Source: Pseudomonas sp. GV071 (lineage in GTDB: Bacteria; Pseudomonadota; Gammaproteobacteria; Pseudomonadales; Pseudomonadaceae). From it: a DNA stretch of 64,000 nt. Location: the NCBI RefSeq assembly GCF_003050835.1, contig NZ_QAOJ01000011.1:62001-126000 (forward strand). The letters run 5' to 3'. This document shows positions 9,241 through 15,918 of this stretch, piece by piece (position 1 is the stretch's first letter; every line of letters begins with the position of its first letter). The position numbers and the translations under genes were made by a program. Under the pieces are notes generated by a model. It was given only the letters and a program-made list of their open reading frames with translations, ran no database searches and had not been told where the DNA came from.

Positions 9241-9335
9241 GTCGTCCCAGCGCAGGCTGGGCCCCAGAGTAGTGGCTGTCACACGGTAGGCGTACGACAG
9301 AAAAATCTGGATCCCAGCCTGCGCTGGGATGACGG
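9241..9335. repeat. Inverted pair of gtcrtcccagcgcaggctggg elements
   Basis: The left arm gtcgtcccagcgcaggctgg and the right arm atcccagcctgcgctgggat face each other across ~40 nt. Each arm is itself palindromic (cccagc..gctggg). The unit differs from the catcgcggct REP family and recurs at 27950-27977 and inside an NRPS gene at 56065-56092. It separates the convergent FMN reductase and histidine kinase genes. Confidence 0.8.
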
Positions 9336-9374
9336 AGTAAAGGCCCAAACCGGAGTCGGGGGTACCCGGAGAAA

Positions 9375-10697
9375 CTACGGATTGGGTAGTTCAACACTCA
9401 CCCGCAACCCACCCCACGGGCTGTCGAGCATCTCGATCCGCCCACCCCACGCCTCGACAATATCGCGCACGATGCCCAGGCCCAGGCCATGGCCTTGCAC
9501 CTGTTCATCCAGCCGTGTGCCCCGCTCCAGCACTTCGCGGCGGCGCACTTCATCGATGCCCGGCCCGTCGTCATCCACCCACAACAGGTAACCGGTGCCT
9601 TCTCGCTGAATACTCAGTTGCACCTTTGAGTCGGCCCATTTGCAGGCGTTATCCAGCAGGTTGCCGAGCATTTCCAGCAGGTCTTCACGGTCCCGGGGCA
9701 GGCGCAAACCGGACGGCGCTCGCCACGTCAGGTCCAGCCCACGGTTATGGATCATGCCCAGGGTACTGAACAGCCCCGGCAACTCTTCATCGCAGTCAAA
9801 TTGCGCGCCCGGCAGTGCTTCACCGGCCAGGCGCGCACGGCCCAGTTCGCGGCTCAGACGCTGTTCGATCTGTTGCAGCTGCTCGCGCAAGGTGGCTTGC
9901 AGGTCGGGATGGGCTTTGAGTTCGTCGCGCTCCGCCAGGCTGACCAATACCGCCAGCGGCGTTTTCAATGCATGCCCCAGATTGCCCAGGGCGTTGCGCG
10001 AGCGCAGTAGGTGTTCTTCGGTATGGGCCAGCAGGTGGTTGATCTGGGTCACCAGCGGTTCCAGTTCCAGCGGCACGTCTTTATCCAGCGCCGAGCGCTG
10101 CCCTTGCTGCAGCTGTTGCAGCTGTTGGCGCACCCGTTCCAGCGGGCGCAGTGAGTTGCGCACGGTCAGGCGTTGCAGCAGCAGAATCAGCAGCAAGGCG
10201 CCGGCACCGACGCCCAGGCCGACGTATTGCACCTGGCGGAAGCTGGCGAGAATCGGGCTGTAGTCCTGCGCCACGGTAATCGACATCTGCTGGCCGTAAC
10301 GGCGGTAGTCGGCGCGGTAAGTCAGCAGCTGTTGCTCGTTGGGGCCTTTGCCCAACTCGTCCTGCAAGCCAGGTTCGCTCGCCTCTGCCAGATCCCAGTC
10401 CCACAACGAACGCGAGCGCCAGGGCGCTGGCGTGCCGCTGGCAAAATCAATGCGGAAATAGCGGCCGGAAAATGGCTGTTCGTACGCGGCTTGAATGCGC
10501 TGCTCATTGAGCTGCAACCCCGTGGGACCGCGCACGGTGGCAACCAGCAGGGTCTCGGTGTGATGGCGCAAGCCGGACTCCAGATAACGGCGCAACGCCA
10601 GGTCCAGCAACCACAGGCTGCTCTGCGCCAGCAACAGACCGACCACCAGCAACACGCTGACCAGGCCGAGGCTGAGTCGGCGCTGGATCGACTTCAT
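9375..10697 (-). CDS. Two-component sensor histidine kinase (PhoQ/QseC-like)
   Basis: A 440-residue membrane sensor kinase. TM1 is at about 10-32 and TM2 at about 165-187, enclosing a ~130-residue periplasmic sensor. A HAMP-like linker follows, then the phosphoacceptor helix LGHALKTPLAVLVSLAERDE (His near residue 248), the N box (LLDNACKWA), DDGPGI, and a C-terminal GLGLGIV box. The start ATG at 10697 overlaps the response-regulator stop, so the kinase is last in a coupled four-gene operon behind two PepSY proteins. Small PepSY partners beside such kinases often accompany metal or cation sensing, but the signal is not determined here. Confidence 0.9.
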   Translation of the reverse strand: MKSIQRRLSLGLVSVLLVVGLLLAQSSLWLLDLALRRYLESGLRHHTETLLVATVRGPTGLQLNEQRIQAAYEQPFSGRYFRIDFASGTPAPWRSRSLWDWDLAEASEPGLQDELGKGPNEQQLLTYRADYRRYGQQMSITVAQDYSPILASFRQVQYVGLGVGAGALLLILLLQRLTVRNSLRPLERVRQQLQQLQQGQRSALDKDVPLELEPLVTQINHLLAHTEEHLLRSRNALGNLGHALKTPLAVLVSLAERDELKAHPDLQATLREQLQQIEQRLSRELGRARLAGEALPGAQFDCDEELPGLFSTLGMIHNRGLDLTWRAPSGLRLPRDREDLLEMLGNLLDNACKWADSKVQLSIQREGTGYLLWVDDDGPGIDEVRRREVLERGTRLDEQVQGHGLGLGIVRDIVEAWGGRIEMLDSPWGGLRVSVELPNP

Positions 10698-11362
10698 GCG
10701 CCCAACCCGGCAAAGCGGTAACCCTGGCCGCGGCGGGTTTCGATCACCTCGCGGCCGAGCTTGCGGCGCAGGTGATTGACGTGCACTTCGAGCACATTGG
10801 AGTCGCGCTCGGTTTCACCGTCGTAGAGGTGTTCGGCCAGGTGGCTTTTCGACAACAGTTGCTGCGGGTGCAGCATGAAATAACGCAGCAGGCGGAATTC
10901 GGCGGCGGTCAGTTGAATCTCTTCACCCTCGCGCAACACGCATTGGCGGGTTTCATCCAGTTGCAGGCCGGCCGCTTCCAGGTGTGGCTGGTTGGCCAGC
11001 CCCTTGGAACGGCGCAGCAACGCCTGAATGCGCAGTTGCAGTTCTTCCGGGTGAAAGGGTTTGCTCAGGTAGTCGTCGGCGCCGGCTTTCAGGCCATCGA
11101 TGCGTTCGGCCCAGGAACTGCGTGCGGTGAGAATCAGCACCGGCGTCGCCAGGGCGCCGGCGCGCCAATCGCGCAGCACCTCGAGGCCCGGTTTGCCCGG
11201 CAGGCCGAGGTCGAGAATGATCAGGTCATAGGGCTCAGTGGCACCCTGATGCACGGCGTCGCGGCCATCGGCCAGCCAGTCCACGGCATAGCCCTGGGCA
11301 CCGAGGCTGGCGAGCAATTCGTCAGCCAAGGGCACATGATCTTCCACCAACAACAGCCGCAT
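10694..11362 (-). CDS. OmpR/PhoP-family response regulator
   Basis: A 222-residue regulator with an N-terminal receiver (phosphoacceptor Asp near residue 51 in LIILDLGLPGKPG, conserved Lys in DYLSKPFHPEEL) and a C-terminal winged-helix DNA-binding domain ending in RRGQGYRFAGLGA. Start and stop both overlap neighbours by 4 nt or less: its ATG overlaps the PepSY stop and its TGA overlaps the kinase start. It is the cognate partner of the adjacent kinase. A hexamer direct repeat with 5-nt spacing upstream of the operon (12069-12085) is the expected size for a dimer of this family and could be its own operator. Confidence 0.93.
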   Translation of the reverse strand: MRLLLVEDHVPLADELLASLGAQGYAVDWLADGRDAVHQGATEPYDLIILDLGLPGKPGLEVLRDWRAGALATPVLILTARSSWAERIDGLKAGADDYLSKPFHPEELQLRIQALLRRSKGLANQPHLEAAGLQLDETRQCVLREGEEIQLTAAEFRLLRYFMLHPQQLLSKSHLAEHLYDGETERDSNVLEVHVNHLRRKLGREVIETRRGQGYRFAGLGA

Positions 11363-11697
11363 CAGTCGTCTTCCTTGTCCTTGAGAATGCGCCCGTCGCG
11401 CACATCGATTTCCAGCTCACGGACCACGCCATCGGTGGTCAACAGTTCGATTTCGTACACCAGCACGTCGTCCTCTTCCTCCAGCTCAGCCTCCAGCAAC
11501 TTCGCCCCGGGGTGACGCGCCAGGGCGGGTTGCAGCAGCTGTTCCAGCGGCAGAATGCGGCCTTCCTGGCGCAGACGCAGTACCTCGTCCTGGTCCAGAT
11601 CGCGGGCGTGCACGGTGAAACTCAGGGTCAGCACGGCCAGGACCAGGGCGACGATACCGCTGTAGCGCAGCAGCCATTTACTTACGGGCTTGCTCAT
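11362..11697 (-). CDS. PepSY domain-containing secreted/periplasmic protein
   Basis: A 111-residue protein with an N-terminal hydrophobic segment (LLRYSGIVALVLAVLTLSFTVHA) that reads as a signal peptide or anchor, followed by a single PepSY domain ending in ELEIDVRDGRILKDKEDD. I start at 11697, where the ATG overlaps the TAA of the upstream PepSY gene. The in-frame extension to 11757 would run into that gene. It is the second gene of the operon PepSY-PepSY-regulator-kinase. PepSY domains are thought to inhibit or bind proteases or sensors. A role in modulating the adjacent kinase is an inference. Confidence 0.85.
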   Translation of the reverse strand: MSKPVSKWLLRYSGIVALVLAVLTLSFTVHARDLDQDEVLRLRQEGRILPLEQLLQPALARHPGAKLLEAELEEEDDVLVYEIELLTTDGVVRELEIDVRDGRILKDKEDD

Positions 11698-12005
11698 TAC
11701 TTGTCTTGATGGTCTTTCAGGATCTGGCCGTTGCTGGCGTCCAGCTCCAGATCCCATTCCAGGCCCTGAGCGTCACGCAGTTCAACCTGGTAAATGTAGC
11801 GGCCGTATTCTTCTTCCAGCTCGGTTTCTTTCACGGTCGAGCCTGGGTGTTTGGCAATGGCGGCGGCATTGAGTTTCTCGAACGACTGAATGGTGCCGGC
11901 ATCACGCAGTTTCAGCGCTTCGTCCGGACCCAGGTCACGGGCTTGGGCCAGGCCTGCAGTGGCGGTCAGGGCGGCAATGGTAAACAGGGCAGTGAACTTG
12001 TTCAT
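11697..12005 (-). CDS. PepSY domain-containing periplasmic protein
   Basis: A 102-residue protein with a cleavable signal peptide (FTALFTIAALTATAGLAQA, cleavage after AQA) and a PepSY domain ending in WDLELDASNGQILKDHQDK. It is a close paralogue of the next gene: both carry ARDL.PDE.L.LR.AG.I near the mature N-terminus, EEE..Y.Y..EL in the middle and NGQILKD at the end, so they probably arose by tandem duplication. It is the promoter-proximal gene, with an AAAGGAAC ribosome site and a TTAAGC direct repeat about 65 nt upstream. Likely exported and co-regulated with the two-component system it precedes. Confidence 0.87.
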   Translation of the reverse strand: MNKFTALFTIAALTATAGLAQARDLGPDEALKLRDAGTIQSFEKLNAAAIAKHPGSTVKETELEEEYGRYIYQVELRDAQGLEWDLELDASNGQILKDHQDK

Positions 12006-12068
12006 GGGTTCGTTCCTTTTCTTCAGTTAGGTGTTTTGCTTTCGACGGGGATCACCTTATCGCCCGCC

Positions 12069-12085
12069 GCTTAACTGAAGCTTAA
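12069..12085 (-). promoter_or_regulatory. GCTTAA-N5-GCTTAA direct repeat, candidate response-regulator box
   Basis: A perfect hexamer direct repeat with 5-nt spacing (11-bp period; TTAAGC-N5-TTAAGC on the gene strand) lies about 64 nt upstream of the first PepSY gene. This is the geometry bound by OmpR-family regulators and is close to the PmrA consensus HTTAAD-N5-HTTAAD. Autoregulation by the downstream regulator is inferred. Confidence 0.5.
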
Positions 12086-12118
12086 AACCCGTAAGGTTGG
12101 AGAAATTGCGTTTCCAGG

Positions 12119-12181
12119 GATCGCGGCTGAAGCCGCTCCTACGACGTTGCACAATCCGTAGGAGCGGCTTTAGCCGCGATG
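12119..12181. repeat. REP palindrome
   Basis: Inverted arms atcgcggctgaagccgctcc and ggagcggctttagccgcgat with a ~22-nt loop. It sits directly after the glutathione peroxidase stop codon and upstream of the PepSY operon promoter. Confidence 0.9.
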
Positions 12182-12184
12182 CTG

Positions 12185-12745
12185 TTAAGGCTTGGACGCA
12201 ATCGCCTTGGCCAGCGCCGCCTGCAGATCCGGATCATCGGGTTTGGTCAGGCTGGAGAAGCTGGCCACCACCTTGCCCTGACGGTCCACCACGTATTTAT
12301 AGAAATTCCAGCGCGGTGCACTGCTCTGTTCGGCTAGGTCTTTGAACAGCGGAATGGCTTCATCACCTTTGACGTGCTGCGGCTCGACCATGGTGAAGGT
12401 CACGCCGTAATTGACGTAGCAGACCTTGGCGGTCTCGGCGAGGTCGGGGTCTTCCTGGTTGAAGTCATCGGAAGGTACGCCGAGCACTTCCAGGCCCTGG
12501 TCCTTGTGGCTTTTGTACAGTGCTTCGAGGCCTTTGAACTGCGGGGCAAAACCACAGTGGCTGGCGGTGTTGACCACCAGCAGCGGCTTGCCGGCAAAGT
12601 GTTCGCAGAGGTTGATCTGTTCTTTGTTTTTGTCGCGCAGCTTGGGCAATTCGCCCTGCAGCAACGACGGGCATTCGGCCGCCAGCAGGGGCAGCGAGAA
12701 CAACGACAGAACGACAGCAGGCAGGAGGACGCGACGCAGGCTCAT
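12185..12745 (-). CDS. Glutathione peroxidase family protein, exported
   Basis: A 186-residue thiol peroxidase of the glutathione peroxidase family that reduces hydroperoxides. A signal peptide (LLPAVVLSLFSLPLLAA, cleavage near residue 23) points to the periplasm. The peroxidatic Cys64 lies in NTASHCGFAPQF, a variant of the usual NVASKCGFTPQ. DFNQED (94-99) aligns with the catalytic Gln/Asn loop and RWNFYKY supplies the catalytic Trp146-Asn147. As a Cys enzyme with no selenocysteine, it more likely uses thioredoxin-like partners than glutathione. It is a single gene between REP hairpins, with no visible operon partner. Confidence 0.88.
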   Translation of the reverse strand: MSLRRVLLPAVVLSLFSLPLLAAECPSLLQGELPKLRDKNKEQINLCEHFAGKPLLVVNTASHCGFAPQFKGLEALYKSHKDQGLEVLGVPSDDFNQEDPDLAETAKVCYVNYGVTFTMVEPQHVKGDEAIPLFKDLAEQSSAPRWNFYKYVVDRQGKVVASFSSLTKPDDPDLQAALAKAIASKP

Positions 12746-12806
12746 GGTGGTAACGCTCGGTGGCCGGAAGACAGTCAGGTCACGCTACCCGTCATCCCCC
12801 ATGGCG

Positions 12807-12932
12807 TCAAAGGCAACTGCCCAGGCCCAATTGCAACAAGGCAAGACCACCTTGCTGCCAGCCCCACCAGACCAGCGCGAGGACCAGCGCAGCCGCTGTC
12901 GCGCCGCCCCCCCAGGTGACTGCGCGACTCAT
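12807..12932 (-). CDS. 41-residue small membrane protein coupled to the MFS gene
   Basis: A small ORF read directly from the minus strand: it opens MSRAVTWGGGATAAA, has one hydrophobic helix rich in Leu/Ala/Trp (LVLALVWWGWQQGG), and ends LLQLGLGSCL. Its ATG (12930-12932) overlaps the TGA of the MFS transporter gene (12929-12931) in the ATGA manner typical of translationally coupled Pseudomonas genes. The predicted product is a single-span inner-membrane miniprotein. The coupling and hydrophobic profile argue that it is expressed, perhaps as a partner of the transporter. I recognise no characterised family. Confidence 0.55.
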   Translation of the reverse strand: MSRAVTWGGGATAAALVLALVWWGWQQGGLALLQLGLGSCL

Positions 12933-14128
12933 GCCGGGCTCATCCGCAAGCGCTCCACCGGCTGCTCACGCACCGGCCAGTTGAGCGCGGCGGCGATCAG
13001 GCTGAGGGCGATGGAGATTTGCCAGACCAGGTCGTAGCTGCCGGTGCGGTCGTACAGATAACCGCCCATCCAGCCGCCGAGGAAGGCGCCCAACTGGTGA
13101 AAGAGAAACACGATCCCGGCCAGCATTGACAGGTTGCGCACGCCGAACAGCGTCGCCACCGTGCCATTGGTGAGCGGCACGGTAGACAGCCAGAACACCC
13201 CCATCAATACGCCGAAGGTGTAGGCCGTGAACAGGGTCACCGGCACACTGATAAACCACACCAGCACCACCGCCCGAGCCAGGTACAACGCCACCAGCAA
13301 TCGCGGCTTGGACATGCGCCCGCCGAGCCAGCCGGCCATATAGGTACCGAAAATATTGAATAGCCCCACCAGCGCCAACACCGTGGTACCGACTGCGGCT
13401 GGCAGGTGCTGATCCACCAGGTAGGCCGGCAAATGCACGCCGATAAACACCACCTGAAAGCCGCAGACAAAAAAGCCCAGCGACAACAGCCAGAAACCTT
13501 TGTGTACCGCCGCTTCACGCAGCGCTTCGCCAAGGCTTTGCTCATGGCCAAGCACTGGCAGCGGTTTGTCCTTGAGCATCGCCACCAGCGGCACGATCAA
13601 CGCCGCCAGGCCCCCCAGGGCCATCAACGCCACCGACCAACCCAGCCAGCCGATCAGCCCCAGGGTGCCGGGCAACATGGCGAACTGACCAAACGAACCG
13701 GCGGCCGCCGCGATGCCCATGGCCATGCTGCGTTTCTCCGCCGGCACCGCGCGACCGACCACCCCGAGCACCACGGAAAAGGTGGTGCCCGATAAACCCA
13801 AGCCAATCAGCAAACCGGCGCTGAACGACAGCGAACCCAACGAATCGGCCGAGGCCATCAACACCAGGCCCAGCGCATACAGAATGCCGCCGACCACCAT
13901 CACCCGCGCCGCCCCATAACGATCGGCGAGCGCCCCGGCAAATGGCTGCGACAAGCCCCACAGCAGGTTCTGCAGGGCGATGGCAAAAGCAAAGGTCTCA
14001 CGTCCCCAGCCGAACGCCGCACTCATCGGCGGCAGGAACAAACCAAAGCCATGGCGAATGCCCATCGACAGCGCGAGGATCAACGCCGCCCCCACGAGCA
14101 CCCACTTACTTGCGCGCCATGCCGTCAT
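12929..14128 (-). CDS. Major facilitator superfamily transporter
   Basis: A 399-residue MFS permease with about 12 hydrophobic segments and a central cytoplasmic loop around residues 195-215 (LKDKPLPVLGHEQSLGEALRE). The loop between helices 2 and 3 carries the MFS A-like motif GALADRYGAARVM. The N-terminal half resembles oxalate/formate-antiporter-like and YbfB-type MFS proteins (GIRHGFGLFLPP), but the substrate is not predictable. It lies 12 nt after a MarR-family gene on the same strand and its stop overlaps a 41-codon ORF, so MarR-MFS-small ORF form one unit. This suggests a regulator-controlled efflux or uptake system. Confidence 0.87.
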   Translation of the reverse strand: MTAWRASKWVLVGAALILALSMGIRHGFGLFLPPMSAAFGWGRETFAFAIALQNLLWGLSQPFAGALADRYGAARVMVVGGILYALGLVLMASADSLGSLSFSAGLLIGLGLSGTTFSVVLGVVGRAVPAEKRSMAMGIAAAAGSFGQFAMLPGTLGLIGWLGWSVALMALGGLAALIVPLVAMLKDKPLPVLGHEQSLGEALREAAVHKGFWLLSLGFFVCGFQVVFIGVHLPAYLVDQHLPAAVGTTVLALVGLFNIFGTYMAGWLGGRMSKPRLLVALYLARAVVLVWFISVPVTLFTAYTFGVLMGVFWLSTVPLTNGTVATLFGVRNLSMLAGIVFLFHQLGAFLGGWMGGYLYDRTGSYDLVWQISIALSLIAAALNWPVREQPVERLRMSPA

Positions 14129-14140
14129 TGCCCTGCTCCG

Positions 14141-14554
14141 CTAATCGATGGTTTCCAGGTCGTCCAGCAACAGCCAGAGCGCCTCACGTTTTTCTGCCCC
14201 CAGACGCAGCGCCAACTGCGCCTGAGCGTCTTGCCAGGCCCGCGCACCGCGCTCCAGGCGGCTCACGCCGGCCGCCGTCAATTGCACCTGACGGCTGCGC
14301 AAATCACTGCCCTCGCCCATCTGCACCAGGCCGTCGTTCTCCAGCACCTTGAGGTTGCGCCCAAGCGTGCTGCGGTCCAGGCCCATGGCCTCGGCCAGAT
14401 TGGAAATGCTCGGTTGCTCAAGCCGCTGCAAATGGCTGAGCAATGAATACTGGGCGACGTTCAAGCCCAGCTCGCGCAGCGCGTCGTCGTAGACACGGGT
14501 GACGCTGCGGGCGGCGCGGCGAAGTTTGGTGCAGAGGCAATGAGTAGTCAGCAT
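14141..14554 (-). CDS. MarR-family transcriptional regulator
   Basis: A 137-residue winged-helix regulator. The N-terminal helices (residues 5-35) and C-terminal helices (110-137) form the dimer interface. The DNA-binding part runs from VAQYSLLSHLQRLEQPSISNLAEAMGLDRSTLGRNLKVLENDGL to a beta-wing (DLRSRQVQLTAAG). CLCTKLRRAAR near the N-terminus contains two Cys residues that could be redox-sensitive. It precedes and is co-transcribed with the MFS transporter, the usual arrangement for a local repressor that responds to the transporter substrate. The divergent hydrolase promoter lies just upstream. Confidence 0.9.
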   Translation of the reverse strand: MLTTHCLCTKLRRAARSVTRVYDDALRELGLNVAQYSLLSHLQRLEQPSISNLAEAMGLDRSTLGRNLKVLENDGLVQMGEGSDLRSRQVQLTAAGVSRLERGARAWQDAQAQLALRLGAEKREALWLLLDDLETID

Positions 14555-14714
14555 GGATGCGTGTATATACCCGCATTAGCCAGAGCGTCAATCAAAAACT
14601 TGCTCGCTGAGGGGGCGCCGCGTGCACAATCCGCGCTCGCTTGCGGCGCTGAACCGGCGCGCGGCGCACTGGTCGAACGCCTCGGGCAGGCATTGGGTAA
14701 TCACGGAGATGCAG

Positions 14715-15698
14715 ATGGGTCGTCAGTTGATCGCTGGGCTGTTGCTGTTGTGCGCCTGGCCGGCGCTTGCCGCCAACCCGCAGGTCGCCGAACTGGGCAC
14801 GGCCAAAGCCCATTACCCCTTCGTGCTGTACGCCAACGCAGCGCTCGATACCCCCGCCCTGCCCGTGACCCGCGCAGTGATTCTGCTGCACGGTATCAAG
14901 CGCAATGGCAGCGAGTATTTCGACAGCGGCAGCCAACTGCTGGAAAACGCCGGCCTCGACCCCGCCACCACCCTGCTGCTGGCCCCGCAGTTTCTCACCG
15001 ATGCCGACGCCGACAGCCACCCCGGCGTACCACGCTGGGCGGCCGGCCAATGGCTGCATGGCAGCCCGTCATTCAGTGGGGTGTCGGCGTTTCAGGTGCT
15101 TGATGACCTGCTGACCTTACTGGCCGACCGCCAACGATTCCCAGCGCTACGTGAGGTGGTGCTGATCGGCCACTCTGCCGGCGGCCAACTGGTGCAGCGC
15201 TACGCCGTGTTCAACCCCACCGACACCCTGCTCGCCACCCGCGGCATCCACCTGCGTTATGGCGTCGCCAGCCCGTCGTCCTACCTGTATTTCGACCACC
15301 AACGCTGGCACGCCGGCCACTGGCAAGCCAGCGCAGCCACCGACTGCCCCGGCTACAACCGCTACCGCTACGGCCTGGAAAAACTGCCGGCCTACGCCAG
15401 CCAGCAGAAACTCAGCGCCCAGCAATTGTTCCGCCGCTACGCCGCGCGCGACGTGGTCTACCTGGTCGGCGCCGACGACAACAACCCCGCCGCCCGGGTA
15501 ATGGACCGCTCCTGCTCCGCCCAGTTGCAAGGCGCCACCCGCCAGCAACGCCAACTGCAGTACCTGCACTACGAACAGCAGCTGGCGCAGCAATGGAAAA
15601 TACCGATCAGCCACCCGCAGGTATCGGTCGAGGGCATCGGCCATGACTCGGCAGCGCTGTTCGCAGCGCCCATTACCGCCAAAGCCTTGCTGCCGTAG
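14715..15698 (+). CDS. Secreted alpha/beta hydrolase
   Basis: A 327-residue exported alpha/beta-hydrolase. A signal peptide (RQLIAGLLLLCAWPALAA) is followed by the oxyanion region RAVILLHGIKRNG and the nucleophile elbow LIGHSAGGQLVQ. GIGHDSAALF near the C-terminus supplies the probable catalytic His. I start at 14715, with GGAG 6 nt upstream and the signal peptide immediately following. Another Met two codons earlier would put the ribosome site against the start, and the longest frame (14622) adds an Arg-rich non-signal extension. Substrate unknown. It is transcribed away from the MarR gene. Confidence 0.8.
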   Translation: MGRQLIAGLLLLCAWPALAANPQVAELGTAKAHYPFVLYANAALDTPALPVTRAVILLHGIKRNGSEYFDSGSQLLENAGLDPATTLLLAPQFLTDADADSHPGVPRWAAGQWLHGSPSFSGVSAFQVLDDLLTLLADRQRFPALREVVLIGHSAGGQLVQRYAVFNPTDTLLATRGIHLRYGVASPSSYLYFDHQRWHAGHWQASAATDCPGYNRYRYGLEKLPAYASQQKLSAQQLFRRYAARDVVYLVGADDNNPAARVMDRSCSAQLQGATRQQRQLQYLHYEQQLAQQWKIPISHPQVSVEGIGHDSAALFAAPITAKALLP

Positions 15699-15918
15699 GA
15701 GTTGCGGGACGTCGCACCACTCGCCAATCAGCGTTTTTTCCGGCTCTCGTTCCGGCTATTCCTGCCTGAATGAAGGCTGCCCGCTGTTCTTGCGTAGCCG
15801 CCGTCTGAATCAACCACCACGGCCTTGATCCCTCTCGACAACCGCCCAGAATCGCCTTGCACGCCACGCACAAGCCGGCAATCCGCCACGGCATTTGTGC
15901 GTATCAGCAAGGAGCGCT

